Both the position numbers and the translations under genes were made by a program. The notes under the pieces are model-generated. The model saw only the letters and a program-made list of their open reading frames with translations. It was not told the origin of the DNA and did not search any database. From NCBI RefSeq assembly GCF_900112615.1, contig NZ_FOMK01000007.1, forward strand, positions 207,408 through 271,407: DNA of 64,000 nt, in the 5' to 3' direction. Below, piece by piece: positions 27,917 through 37,049 of the stretch. Positions within the stretch are counted from its first letter, which is position 1, and every line of letters starts with the position of its first letter. This DNA is from Chitinophaga sp. CF118 (GTDB taxonomy: Bacteria; Bacteroidota; Bacteroidia; Chitinophagales; Chitinophagaceae).

Positions 27917-28570
27917 TTAAAATAATTGTCCAGGAGTGATAGCTGTATAATCTGCAATAAAAGCAATGATATTATCATACACTGCAAACTCTTCCCGGGT
28001 ATGCATTGTAGTGAGAACTACGGCCTTCATACCTGCGTTGGCAGCTGCTTCTACTCCTTTTGGCGCGTCTTCAAATACAATACAATCAGCAGGAACAGCA
28101 CCCAGTTCTGCCGCCGCCTTCAGGAATACTTCCGGGTTCGGTTTACTGGTCACCACATCATTAGCCGTGATAATGGATTGGAAATAATCGCGTACATGAA
28201 GGTTGTCCAGTGCAAAATCAACATTGAAAGGAATGGCTGCAGTACCTATACCCAATGCTATCCCTTGTTGCTGTGCATCATCCAAAAATTCTTTCAATCC
28301 GGCTATTAATTCCAGATGCGGACGGTAGGCCGCCTGGTAGCGACGCTCTTTTTCCAGGGCCAGGGTATCCATTTCTTCCTCAGTAAACCGGCCTTCCCCA
28401 AAGATTCTTACCAGCACTTCCTGGTTCTTACCATACATCTCCTTTTTTACTTCATCTCTGCTCAGCCCAGCCTTCAGGTCGTCATTCAGGATGTTGTACC
28501 AACCATGAACATGATATTCCATATCATCTATCATAGTGCCATTCATATCGAAAATAAATGCCTTTTTCAT
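27917..28570 (-). CDS. HAD-superfamily hydrolase/phosphomutase-like protein with DxN motif
   Basis: Start at 28570 (MKKAFIFDMNGTMIDD); an in-frame ATG 9 nt upstream is also possible. The 217-aa protein has the HAD core: motif I at Asp8, Lys in VTSKPNPEVF, and motif IV FEDAPKGVEAA, with a helical cap as in beta-phosphoglucomutase relatives. The second acidic residue of motif I, normally Asp (DxD), is Asn10. That residue acts as general acid/base in phosphatases and mutases. Substrate unknown; single gene. Confidence 0.82.
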   Translation of the reverse strand: MKKAFIFDMNGTMIDDMEYHVHGWYNILNDDLKAGLSRDEVKKEMYGKNQEVLVRIFGEGRFTEEEMDTLALEKERRYQAAYRPHLELIAGLKEFLDDAQQQGIALGIGTAAIPFNVDFALDNLHVRDYFQSIITANDVVTSKPNPEVFLKAAAELGAVPADCIVFEDAPKGVEAAANAGMKAVVLTTMHTREEFAVYDNIIAFIADYTAITPGQLF

Positions 28571-28665
28571 AGACCGCAAAGCTAAAAGGTTAATTCTAAA
28601 AAGTGAAATATTAGTGATTTATGGAATCTTCGCGATATAGGCATCATACCCCAAAATCATCACTC

Positions 28666-29154
28666 ATGAATACCTACTTATATATCCCCGAGCCCTGTCA
28701 TGAAGACTGGAACAACATGTTACCGGAAAACAAGGGGCGCCATTGCCTGCAATGCTGTAAAACAGTTATAGACTTTACCAGTTGGGAGGCTACAGATATT
28801 GCAGCCTATTTAAAAGCCAATGCAAGTCAAAAGGTATGCGGACGTTTTAAAGAGGAACAGCTCAATGAACCTGTTGAAGAAACAATACACCGGATCTATT
28901 ATTCCAATCTGTCTGTATTTAAAAAGATAGCTGCCATTGTTGTAATTGTATTTGGTATTGCCGGAGCATCCTGCAACATGGATGTACAGGGCAAAATAGC
29001 GAAACATCCTATGGGAGAACCTGCTCCCCTTTCTACAGACACAACGGGCAAACAACAATTAAATACGCCCACACTACCCAAAAATATTGATATTGTGGTT
29101 GGTACAGTAGCGGTAGTACAACCTCCCCACCGGAAAAAAAAGAAGGTCGAATGA
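28666..29154 (+). CDS. Cys-motif single-membrane-span protein, copy 1
   Basis: From ATG 28666 (MNTYLYIPEPCHEDW) the 162-aa protein has an N-terminal Cys-rich domain with the pattern PC...HCLQCCKTVIDF...VCGRF, a juxtamembrane KKIAAIVVIVFGIAGASC (membrane segment or lipobox-like), and a low-complexity Pro/Thr/Lys tail. The same N-terminal domain occurs at 56303-55845. The Cys spacing suggests a bound metal (zinc or iron-sulfur), not proven. Similar domains are widespread in Bacteroidota, without an assigned role known to me. An in-frame ATG at 28621 is less likely. Confidence 0.7.
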   Translation: MNTYLYIPEPCHEDWNNMLPENKGRHCLQCCKTVIDFTSWEATDIAAYLKANASQKVCGRFKEEQLNEPVEETIHRIYYSNLSVFKKIAAIVVIVFGIAGASCNMDVQGKIAKHPMGEPAPLSTDTTGKQQLNTPTLPKNIDIVVGTVAVVQPPHRKKKKVE

Positions 29155-29414
29155 ATTCGACCTCCGCTAGTTATAGTTCACGTTATTGAATTAACTACAT
29201 GCGGCAAAAATTACCAAAGAGTTGCATGCAGCTAAATAAAAAGTTATAATGATATGTTTATTGCAAGAATGATTTTATTCATACTTGTGGAATTAATGGC
29301 ATTGATAAATCCGCAATATTATTGCGCTGTTTTTCATGGTATTGCAGGGAACATGGATTACCCTGCTTATCGCAAGATAATGATAAATGTCAATTTTACA
29401 ATTAAATTTTAAGG
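29155..29414. other. Intergenic stretch, no gene seen
   Basis: AT-rich. A short inverted repeat AGGTCGAA/TTCGACCT (29144-29163) straddles the preceding stop codon. No supported ORF, tRNA or riboswitch found. Confidence 0.6.
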
Positions 29415-29452
29415 TAAAAAAATGGTCAGGCGAATTCAAGCCACCTGACCAT
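29415..29452 (-). terminator. Intrinsic terminator of the dioxygenase gene
   Basis: ATGGTCAGG (29422-29430) and CCTGACCAT (29444-29452) form a 9-bp stem; reading the minus strand, a run of T follows at 29421-29415. Confidence 0.8.
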
Positions 29453-29462
29453 CCGGAAAATG

Positions 29463-30344
29463 TTATTCTCCTATCTGTAAAGAACGCATGCTGATGCTGC
29501 CGTTCTGGATCTCTTCGTACGTAAAATTGATATACTCATCCTTCTCTGCTAAACCGAGACTGTATAGCAGTGGCAGGTAATGATCATTGGTAGGAATCGA
29601 CATCCTGGCGGCAGCTCCCAATCGCTCGTAATGTATCAGATCCTCAAAGTTGCGCCGTTCAATTTTTGACTTCACTGTCGAATCAAATTCCACAGCCCAG
29701 TCGAACGGCTTAGCAGTTTCTGAAAAGCTGATATTGCGTAAATTATGTACAATATTACCACTGCCCATAATCAATACCCCCTTCTGTCGCAGAGCCTTCA
29801 GTTCCTGTGCCAGATTAAAATGATATTCAGGCGATTTACTGTAATCGATACTCAGCTGATATACAGGTATATTGGCCTCAGGATACATATGTTTTAATAC
29901 TGTCCACGTACCATGGTCAAGGCCCCACTGATCATCCTCTACCACCTTTGTACCCTGAATCAACCCGGCAGTTTCACGGGCCATATCCGGGGCTCCGGGC
30001 GCGGGGTACTGCACATCATGCAATGCCTGCGGGAAGCCCCCAAAATCATGAATAGTGACAGGCTTAGCTGATATCAAGACGTGCGTACCTTTAGTAAGCC
30101 AGTGTGCAGATACTACCAGTATAGCCCGGGGTTGTTCCTTCAGCGATTTCCCCATAGCTGATAGCCGGCGGGTAAATGTATTATCTGCCAGCGCGTTCAT
30201 AGGATTTCCATGGCCAATAAACATGGCAGGCATGGTCGCCGTACTTTTAAAATCACGGGTAATATTGCCCAGTTCTTGTAGTTGCATAAATTTTCCTCCT
30301 ACAGGTAATATGGCTAATGCAGCCAGAAAGTCTTTCCTGTTCAT
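29463..30344 (-). CDS. ygiD: YgiD/DODA-type extradiol dioxygenase
   Basis: Start 30344 (MNRKDFLAALAILPVGG) gives 293 aa with a short hydrophobic leader. The LigB-like core carries the expected metal and active-site residues: FIGHGNPMNAL, VSAHW, WGLDHGTWTVL and MGSGNIVHNLR. This is the single-domain family of 4,5-DOPA extradiol dioxygenases (Escherichia YgiD). The physiological substrate is uncertain. The N-terminal leader is longer than in YgiD and might be an export signal. Confidence 0.85.
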   Translation of the reverse strand: MNRKDFLAALAILPVGGKFMQLQELGNITRDFKSTATMPAMFIGHGNPMNALADNTFTRRLSAMGKSLKEQPRAILVVSAHWLTKGTHVLISAKPVTIHDFGGFPQALHDVQYPAPGAPDMARETAGLIQGTKVVEDDQWGLDHGTWTVLKHMYPEANIPVYQLSIDYSKSPEYHFNLAQELKALRQKGVLIMGSGNIVHNLRNISFSETAKPFDWAVEFDSTVKSKIERRNFEDLIHYERLGAAARMSIPTNDHYLPLLYSLGLAEKDEYINFTYEEIQNGSISMRSLQIGE

Positions 30345-30429
30345 AATACAAATATACAAATATATGGTGCAACAAGTAAATGGACAGATATAGGTATCAC
30401 GTGTACTTTTTCATGTATATTACAGCCCT

Positions 30430-31641
30430 ATGCGGACACTATTAAAAAACTATAGCAGCATACTCCTGTTATTGCTTGGAATCATAGCAGGAAGTATACT
30501 GGGACTGATATTTGGCGCGCGCGTGGAGATGCTCAAACCAATAGGAGAAATATTCCTGAATTTACTTTTTACGGCGGTGATTCCGCTGGTATTCTTTTCT
30601 ATATCATCAGCCATAGCAAATGTAGATCAGGGGCAGAAACTTGGAAAGATTATCTCGGTAATGGGAGTTGTGTTTTTAGGCACTATATTGGTCTCTTCCT
30701 TCCTGACTATCATTACCATTAAAATCTTCCCCTTAAGAGCAGTTACTACCGGAATAAGTAGTTTTGCGGCCCCTGACAATACCGGCAGTTGGGGTGAACA
30801 GCTTACTAAACTCCTTACAACCGGAGAGTTCTTTGAATTGTTGTCAAGGAAGAACATGCTCCCCCTCATTATCTTTTCGTCCCTGGTGGGCTTTGCTACG
30901 TTAAAAGCAGGGAAAGCAGGTGAATCATTCCGGCATTTCCTGGTATCCGGTAATGAGGTGATGAAGCAGTTGCTTACCGTAATTATGTACCTGGCCCCAG
31001 TGGGTCTGGGAGCTTATTTTGCATACCAGGTAGGTACCCTCGGTCCGCAACTGTTTGGTACTTATGCCAGCTCTATGCGTATCTATTATGGATTTGGTTT
31101 CTTTTATTTCATCGTGATATTCAGTGTCTATGCGTTTATTGCCGGCGGTATAAACGGCATCAAAACCTATTGGAAATATAACCTGGTACCAACCTTCACC
31201 GCCCTGGGTTCCTGCAGTAGTATCGCTACTATTCCTGCTAACCTTGAAGCAGCGGATAAAATGGGCATACCAACACATATTGGCAATGTGGTGATTCCTT
31301 TGGGAGGCACTTTGCACAAGGATGGTTCCAGCATTTCTTCCATTGTTAAAATTGGGGTTGTATTTGCCATGTTCGGGCGCGATTTCAGCGGCATAGATAC
31401 TATCCTGCTGGCGATGGGTATTACAGTAATAGTGAGCATTGTAGAGGGGGGTATTCCTAATGGTGGTTATATAGGAGAACTGCTGGTAATGTCGGTATAT
31501 GGATTTCCAGTGGAAGCACTGCCTGCGGTAATGATCATTGGTACGCTGGTGGACCCGCTGGCTACTATTTTAAATGCTACCGGTGATACCGTAGCTGCTA
31601 TGTTGGTGACGAAATTTATAGGGAAACCTGCCAAATTATAA
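30430..31641 (+). CDS. Dicarboxylate/amino acid:cation symporter (DAACS)
   Basis: 403 aa with the glutamate-transporter fold: eight membrane segments plus two re-entrant hairpins. Visible are the Ser-rich first hairpin GSCSSIATIPANLEAADKMG and the NxxG-type second hairpin GTLHKDGSSISS, and LVDPLATILNATGDTVAA in the last helix (Asn and Asp of the substrate site). It imports dicarboxylates or acidic amino acids with Na+ or H+. Single gene; its stop codon is part of the terminator stem. Confidence 0.9.
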   Translation: MRTLLKNYSSILLLLLGIIAGSILGLIFGARVEMLKPIGEIFLNLLFTAVIPLVFFSISSAIANVDQGQKLGKIISVMGVVFLGTILVSSFLTIITIKIFPLRAVTTGISSFAAPDNTGSWGEQLTKLLTTGEFFELLSRKNMLPLIIFSSLVGFATLKAGKAGESFRHFLVSGNEVMKQLLTVIMYLAPVGLGAYFAYQVGTLGPQLFGTYASSMRIYYGFGFFYFIVIFSVYAFIAGGINGIKTYWKYNLVPTFTALGSCSSIATIPANLEAADKMGIPTHIGNVVIPLGGTLHKDGSSISSIVKIGVVFAMFGRDFSGIDTILLAMGITVIVSIVEGGIPNGGYIGELLVMSVYGFPVEALPAVMIIGTLVDPLATILNATGDTVAAMLVTKFIGKPAKL

Positions 31642-31683
31642 ATTGACTTTATTATCGGGCAAGACCTGATAATAAAGTCAATT
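31641..31683. terminator. Bidirectional terminator with 16-bp stem
   Basis: AATTGACTTTATTATC (31641-31656) pairs perfectly with GATAATAAAGTCAATT (31668-31683), between convergent genes. Confidence 0.8.
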
Positions 31684-31692
31684 AAAGTGTTA

Positions 31693-32925
31693 TTAAGGAT
31701 CCAGCGGATCCTGTGGATCCTGCTGCCACGCTTTCAATGATAGAATGAATACATTCTCTGTATTACTCACCCTTTCCAGGCTCTTATAAGGTATATATCC
31801 CAACTCATTGATAAAGCGGACGCCCATATTTTTAATAGCCAGTGACTGAAACTGATCAGAGATGATCAACCCAGGCTTTGTTGGTGGCATGTTAAACAGA
31901 TACATCAATCTTTCTGCATTCCTTATGTTGGTACTCGTATGACGCGCATGGGGCTCTATGATCACTGCACTATCCGGAACATCTAATTTGCCCACGATAT
32001 ACTTTTTCATTTCTATCGCTTCACAAAAAGGTGTTTTATACGGATGTACATGTCCACCGGAAACAATTATAAAAGGAGCCATTCCTTTTTTATAGGCGGC
32101 TACTGCCAGTTTACACCGGTACTCCCCCATCGTATCAATAGCTTTTCCCGATGAACCAGGACCAGCGCCCGGAACAAGGATCGCACTGTAACGGAAACCA
32201 TTCCAGTTTATCCTTCTTGATTTGGCAAAAGGAGCAGCATTCTTATCCTTATATAGCGGTTCATAACGAGTGGCTTCATCACGTCCGTTTATCGCTAGTG
32301 CTTTTAATGCTATTACCAATGGTTGTTTGTAAAATGCATTACCTTTCCCCACGTTGATCACTGGCTTCAGATTGGTTTTTACCAACTTGAAAAACGCCGG
32401 ATCAGATGGCAGGAAAGAAATAGAATCTATGCGTGGATAACGCGGCGGTAACCCCTTCAAATATACCTGATAAATATGATTGATCCCTGCTGTTACATCC
32501 TGCCATGCTTTCCTAATAAAAGTCGTATCCGCATCTTTGCTATATACCGGATAACGCTCCTCTACTTTTAATCTTTCTACTAGTTCCTGAAAACTTTTAT
32601 CTCCTGTCGTAAGCCGCTGTAGTTCTACACCCGCATCACGGATCTCTTCAGGCGTCCATAATAGTGCGGTTGCCAGGCAGGATACATCTTTACATTGACT
32701 GTTGGCTTTTGTCAAACGTTCCTGGCGACTGGTAGCTATCCTATTGAATGCCACATTTTTCAGCAGCAAATTGTGTACTTCGCTTTTCCGTTCAAATATG
32801 TACAGGAGGTAAAAAGATTTCCTGATCTGTATCTGTTCTTTCGCCGTGAAAGTCTGTGCCTGTGATGATGAGATTGTTAAGATCAGCAGGCATGCAATAA
32901 ATAAGTTTTTAAATAGATTAATCAT
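31693..32925 (-). CDS. Exported DUF218/YdcF-like protein
   Basis: A 410-aa protein with signal peptide (ending SSQAQ), an N-terminal helical region of about 200 residues and a C-terminal DUF218 domain with ILVPGAGP, RCKLAVAAYKKG, IIVSGGHVHP and the acidic/basic cluster EPHARHTSTNIRNAERLM. The family (SanA, ElyC, YdcF) is linked to envelope integrity, but the reaction is unknown. It lies 14 nt after the amidohydrolase gene, so both are probably one operon. Confidence 0.8.
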   Translation of the reverse strand: MINLFKNLFIACLLILTISSSQAQTFTAKEQIQIRKSFYLLYIFERKSEVHNLLLKNVAFNRIATSRQERLTKANSQCKDVSCLATALLWTPEEIRDAGVELQRLTTGDKSFQELVERLKVEERYPVYSKDADTTFIRKAWQDVTAGINHIYQVYLKGLPPRYPRIDSISFLPSDPAFFKLVKTNLKPVINVGKGNAFYKQPLVIALKALAINGRDEATRYEPLYKDKNAAPFAKSRRINWNGFRYSAILVPGAGPGSSGKAIDTMGEYRCKLAVAAYKKGMAPFIIVSGGHVHPYKTPFCEAIEMKKYIVGKLDVPDSAVIIEPHARHTSTNIRNAERLMYLFNMPPTKPGLIISDQFQSLAIKNMGVRFINELGYIPYKSLERVSNTENVFILSLKAWQQDPQDPLDP

Positions 32926-32939
32926 CTTCGCCTTAAATT

Positions 32940-34262
32940 TTATTCCGCTTTTTTACCATTTTTCCATACTTCAACGATATGCCGGGTATTATTGATATCC
33001 TGTGAAGGATCTCCATCCAGGATCATAAAATCCGCCTTTTTTCCTGCTACCAGTGTGCCGGTGTGCTTTTCAATGCCCAATAATGTAGCACCGTTCAGCG
33101 TAGCGCAGGAAATTACTTTCAGCGGACTAAGCCCCGCTTCTACCATCAGTTGCAGTTCCAGGTGCTCAGAGAAGCCCTGTGCTCTTACAGGAAATGCTCC
33201 GGCATCTGTACCCATGGCTATCTTCACGCCAGCACTGTCCAGCTTACGCAGATTTACTACGGCAGTCATAAACGCCCGCATTTTTTTCCCACGGTTCTTA
33301 TCTTCTTGTTGTTCCTTTTTATAGACATCACTTGTAATCATATCCCACACACCCGGCTCAAGGGATCGTATGAAAAAAGGATCATTTATCCATTCAGGCT
33401 GACCTGCATAGATGAAGCCATATTCATCCAGTGCTAGTGTGGGAATATAAAAAACACCCTTCTCTTTCATAGCAGTGATCAATGCAGCATCTACTTCTTT
33501 ATCGCGAATACTGTGTGCCAACAGATCAATACCTGCATTTACCAGTTGTCGGGCATCTTCGAGGAAGTAAACGTGTGCAGCAACTTTTAATCCTTTTTCA
33601 TGCGCTTCTTTAATGATGGCTTCATATACAGGTTGCGCTACTTTTGGCATGGAACCGCCGCCATCGTCTACCCAGATCTTTATAAAATCCGGTTGCAGTA
33701 TGGCCAGTTTATCTACATCTGAAATAGCCTGTTCCGGCGTTTCCGGGCGAAGTGTATGCTGCCCGAAAGCCGGTGGTGGTGAGCCCCCCTTTACCCCAAA
33801 TCCATAACCGGCCGTCAATATTGTAGCCCCCGGAATCAGGCCCTTTCCGGAAGAATCACGCAAGGCAAATACCAGTGGCTGATCCGTTCCAAGACTAAGC
33901 ACAGTACCTACGCCATAGTGCAGGTAACGTTTTAACTGACGTATTACATTTTCACGGGTATAGTTATCTGCTGTAGACGTGTTTCCTTTCAACAGACCGA
34001 GATGCTCATGACCGGATATCAGCAATGGCATAACCGTTTTGCCTGACATGTCGATCACCTTCGCATTGGGCGGGATATGATTACCGCTTATTACAGATAC
34101 AATAGTATCTGCGTTGATCAGCAGATTTACATGAGGTTGTGCAGCATTACCACTGCCATCTATCAGCGTAATATCTTTAAAATAAGTTGCTTTTTTATCC
34201 TGTGCGTAAGTTTGATAACAGATAACGGAGAGGCTTACACTAAGTAATAACCATTTATGCAT
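32940..34262 (-). CDS. Exported amidohydrolase-family protein
   Basis: Start at 34262 (MHKWLLLSVSLSVICYQTYAQ) gives a signal peptide and about 440 aa. It has the metal-dependent amidohydrolase TIM barrel: SGHEHLG (HxH motif), a lysine-type region in FIKIWVDDGG, AAHVYF, LAHSIRD, and ALDE and MGTDAGAFPV (Asp motif). The closest types are imidazolonepropionase-like or Xaa-Pro dipeptidase-like enzymes. Substrate unknown; likely periplasmic. Confidence 0.87.
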   Translation of the reverse strand: MHKWLLLSVSLSVICYQTYAQDKKATYFKDITLIDGSGNAAQPHVNLLINADTIVSVISGNHIPPNAKVIDMSGKTVMPLLISGHEHLGLLKGNTSTADNYTRENVIRQLKRYLHYGVGTVLSLGTDQPLVFALRDSSGKGLIPGATILTAGYGFGVKGGSPPPAFGQHTLRPETPEQAISDVDKLAILQPDFIKIWVDDGGGSMPKVAQPVYEAIIKEAHEKGLKVAAHVYFLEDARQLVNAGIDLLAHSIRDKEVDAALITAMKEKGVFYIPTLALDEYGFIYAGQPEWINDPFFIRSLEPGVWDMITSDVYKKEQQEDKNRGKKMRAFMTAVVNLRKLDSAGVKIAMGTDAGAFPVRAQGFSEHLELQLMVEAGLSPLKVISCATLNGATLLGIEKHTGTLVAGKKADFMILDGDPSQDINNTRHIVEVWKNGKKAE

Positions 34263-34334
34263 AGTTAACAATTTATAGTCCCTGTATAAAGCAATTTAAA
34301 ACTCTGTGAGTAGTTACCTGCTCATATCACATAC

Positions 34335-34395
34335 TCTGACTCCGTAGAAGCCTGCTGTTTTTTATAGTTTAACAGAAAACTTCTACGAAGTCAGA
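34335..34395. repeat. Long inverted repeat between amidohydrolase and cystathionine gamma-synthase genes
   Basis: TCTGACTCCGTAGAAG (34335-34350) and CTTCTACGAAGTCAGA (34380-34395) pair over 16 bp with one mismatch; CTGTT/AACAG pairs within the loop. It may terminate the upstream minus-strand gene, though no T run follows. Confidence 0.5.
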
Positions 34396-34475
34396 TTTAT
34401 ATCTGGAAACAGGAAGCCCATTTTCTACAAATACACAGTTCCTCACAGAACAATTTTGCCTTTGCAAACTACGAA

Positions 34476-35648
34476 CTATAAACCAGAAACTACCGGTGAG
34501 GATTGATGTATTTTGTTAAATGTTTGTGTAAGATCTTCCAGGAGATCTTCAGGTTCTTCTAGTCCAACGGACAGGCGTATCAGGCTGTCTGCCACTCCTG
34601 CTGCCCTGCGTTTTTCATCAGGAATGGATTTATGGGTCATGCTGGCGGGATGACACAACAGGCTTTTAATACCTCCCAGGCTTTCTGCCAGTTTGAAATA
34701 GCGGGTATTTGTCACAAATGCTTTTGCTGCTTCTTCCGTGTCATCTTTCAGGGAAAAAGACACAATGCCCCCGAAACCATTTGACTGCTGTTTTGCCAAT
34801 AAATGATTGGGGTGAGATGAAAGGCCGGGATAATATACTTTGTCAACAAGCGGGTGATTTTCAAGATATTCTGCTATCTGTTGTGCATTGCTGCAATGCT
34901 GCCTTACACGTAGATGTAATGTTTCAATACCGCGGATCAGCAGGAAGCTGTCGAACGGCGACAGTATAGCACCACAGGCATTCTGATAGAAACGGATTTC
35001 TGCCCCTAGTTCTGCTGTTTTGGTTACCACAACTCCGGCTATCAGATCACTGTGACCGCCCAGGTATTTGGTAGCACTATGCACAACTATATCAGCACCC
35101 AGTTCCAGCGGTTGTTGTAGTACCGGGGATGCAAAAGTATTATCTACACAGAACAAACACTTACTGGCTTTTGCTACTTTAGCAATAGCAGCAATATCTG
35201 ATATTTTCAAAGTGGGGTTGGTAGGCGTTTCCAGCCATATCAAACGGGTGGCTGGTGTAATGGCATTAAATACCGCCTGTATATCCGAAGTATCCACATA
35301 GGTTACCTTAATCCCGAATTTTTCATACACTTTAGTGAACAGCCGGAATGCTCCACCATAAATATCATCAACGGCAACTATTTCATCGCCTGATTTCAGG
35401 AGTTTTAATACTGCGTCTATGGCTGCCAACCCACTAGAAAAAGCAATACCGGTTGCACCTTCTTCAAGCTGTGCCACTATCTTTTCCAGGATCTCACGGG
35501 TAGGGTTATTGGTACGTGCATAATCATAACCTTTGTTTACACCAGGTGCTTCCTGTACAAAGGTAGAAGTCTGATAAATAGGAACTGCAATAGCACCTGT
35601 TTGTTCGTCAACAGGAATGGAATGGATTAATTGCGTAATTGTGCTCAT
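34476..35648 (-). CDS. metB: Cystathionine gamma-synthase (Cys/Met PLP family)
   Basis: 390 aa of the gamma family of PLP enzymes. The PLP lysine is in VVHSATKYLGGHSD, with YARTNNPTRE at the N terminus, SSGLAAIDAVL, LETPTNPTLK, DNTFASP and the C-terminal RLSVGLEEPEDL. Gamma-synthase and gamma-lyase share these motifs; the SAM-I riboswitch upstream argues for methionine biosynthesis and hence gamma-synthase. Single gene. Confidence 0.88.
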   Translation of the reverse strand: MSTITQLIHSIPVDEQTGAIAVPIYQTSTFVQEAPGVNKGYDYARTNNPTREILEKIVAQLEEGATGIAFSSGLAAIDAVLKLLKSGDEIVAVDDIYGGAFRLFTKVYEKFGIKVTYVDTSDIQAVFNAITPATRLIWLETPTNPTLKISDIAAIAKVAKASKCLFCVDNTFASPVLQQPLELGADIVVHSATKYLGGHSDLIAGVVVTKTAELGAEIRFYQNACGAILSPFDSFLLIRGIETLHLRVRQHCSNAQQIAEYLENHPLVDKVYYPGLSSHPNHLLAKQQSNGFGGIVSFSLKDDTEEAAKAFVTNTRYFKLAESLGGIKSLLCHPASMTHKSIPDEKRRAAGVADSLIRLSVGLEEPEDLLEDLTQTFNKIHQSSPVVSGL

Positions 35649-35743
35649 CTCTTTTTGATTTTTAGTTTGATGAAGAATGTTGTTATACAGGTTCCTGTAA
35701 GCAACTTATCAGAGAGAGCGCAGAGAGAAGATTTGTCTATAAA

Positions 35744-35776
35744 ACAAAAAAACTCACCTGAGAGCCAGGTGAGTTT
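35744..35776 (-). terminator. Riboswitch-controlled intrinsic terminator
   Basis: On the minus strand AAACTCACCTG and CAGGTGAGTTT form an 11-bp stem followed by a T run, between the SAM aptamer and the gene. It is the off switch of the leader. Confidence 0.85.
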
Positions 35777-35812
35777 CAATATATTGTAAAGAATATAGAT
35801 CAAACTAACTGA

Positions 35813-35921
35813 CTTATCTTTCCCGGTTTTTACCGGGTGGATGTAGCACCTTTCCTGTTTGTTATAACAGGATGGTTGCTAAGACTTCGCAGGGCCATTT
35901 CCCTCCGTCTTTCTTGATAAG
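35813..35921 (-). promoter_or_regulatory. SAM-I (S box) riboswitch
   Basis: On the minus strand the leader shows the SAM-I landmarks in order: CTTATCAAGAAAG (P1 and kink-turn side), GGAGGGAAATGGCCC, GAAGTCTTAGCAACC, a hairpin CCTGTT/AACAGG, AAGGTGCTACATCC, and a closing GATAAG that pairs with CTTATC. A terminator follows. High S-adenosylmethionine should switch the gene off. Confidence 0.95.
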
Positions 35922-36036
35922 AATCTTAAAGAACTGATGCAAATATAAAACAGGAATATTTATTCTTCCAAATTTATTTTATTATTTCCTGGTAGTTTAT
36001 CACATCGGTCTTTATAAGATATTGATTTCAAATCCA

Positions 36037-36960
36037 CTACTTTCCCAGTGTTTGTCTGATCCCTTCTTCATATGATGTTGGCTTAAAATTGAAATGCCTT
36101 TCAAATTTAGTACTATCAAAGATGTAAGGATAGTTACTCTGGTAAAGCATTTCATGCAACTCTCCCACGGTAGTATCGAAAAGGCCGGCAAGACGGATCA
36201 TAAAGCCTGTCAGCCTCGTATACCGTGGTTTTACGTCTGCTATTTTTGCAATCATTTCTATATACTCTTTACCGTTGGGAGCCGGATTGCTAGTTGGCAA
36301 ATGCCATACCTGATTAAAAGTACTGCGGTCCTGCGACAATAAATAAAGTCCTTTTGCAGCATCCCGTGTATAGGTATAACTATGTGTATGCTTATCGCTC
36401 CCCAGCCAGTTGGCCGTTTTCCCTTTTGCGAGTTTACCAATTGCCAGCAGGTTCATAACCCCGGTAGTATCTGCACCCGGTCCGTAAAAGTCTGCACAAC
36501 GGGCGATGGTAGCTGTCAGACGACCTTCTTTTACCCGGTCCATAATTTTATTGGCAATTAGTGCACGGATTTCACCTTTCTTGCTGCATGGATTATAAGG
36601 TGTCTGCTCAGTCATTGCACCATCTACCCGCCCATACATATATACATTATCAAAAAAAATCAGCGGCACTCCAGCCTCACTACAGGAATGGATCACATTC
36701 TGAATGATCTTTGGCCAGGCTATTTCCCATACTTTATGATTGTATGCAAGGCCGGCGCACAAAAATACCATTGATGACCCACTCACCGCCCTACGGGTTT
36801 GCAGTGGATCTGTAATATCTGCGGCTACAGTATCTGTAACGCCATCTATCATTTTAGGATTCCGGCTTACCAACCGTACCTTCTTGCCATTATTTAATAA
36901 TTCTTTCGTTAACTCATTCGCTATCACACCTCCCGCTCCTAATATTGTGTACAATTCCAT
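36037..36960 (-). CDS. NAD(P)-dependent epimerase/reductase-like protein
   Basis: 307 aa with an N-terminal Rossmann motif (YTILGAGGVIANEL, a GxxGxxxxxL variant) and the extended-SDR pattern FLCAGLAY and FFDNVYMYGR, where Tyr appears without the usual following YxxxK. No signal peptide. It is divergent from the TetR gene and its promoter region overlaps the same palindrome, so it is probably under the same regulator. Substrate unknown; a role in modifying or reducing a compound that the efflux pump exports is conceivable. Confidence 0.8.
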   Translation of the reverse strand: MELYTILGAGGVIANELTKELLNNGKKVRLVSRNPKMIDGVTDTVAADITDPLQTRRAVSGSSMVFLCAGLAYNHKVWEIAWPKIIQNVIHSCSEAGVPLIFFDNVYMYGRVDGAMTEQTPYNPCSKKGEIRALIANKIMDRVKEGRLTATIARCADFYGPGADTTGVMNLLAIGKLAKGKTANWLGSDKHTHSYTYTRDAAKGLYLLSQDRSTFNQVWHLPTSNPAPNGKEYIEMIAKIADVKPRYTRLTGFMIRLAGLFDTTVGELHEMLYQSNYPYIFDSTKFERHFNFKPTSYEEGIRQTLGK

Positions 36961-37006
36961 AGGTTATTTTTTAATTATGACGTAAATGTAGAAAAAATAT
37001 TTTAAT

Positions 37007-37025
37007 TACTGAACACTGTTTAGTA
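37007..37025. promoter_or_regulatory. TetR operator O1 overlapping divergent promoters
   Basis: TACTGAACACTGTTTAGTA is a 19-bp near-perfect palindrome. On the plus strand it runs into the -7 box TAAGTTTG (37024-37031) of tetR, and on the minus strand it covers the -33 region of a promoter with TACATTTA at 36990-36983 for the reductase gene. Binding would block both. The same sequence recurs at 37796. Confidence 0.75.
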
Positions 37026-37049
37026 AGTTTGCATTGTAAATAAAATAAC

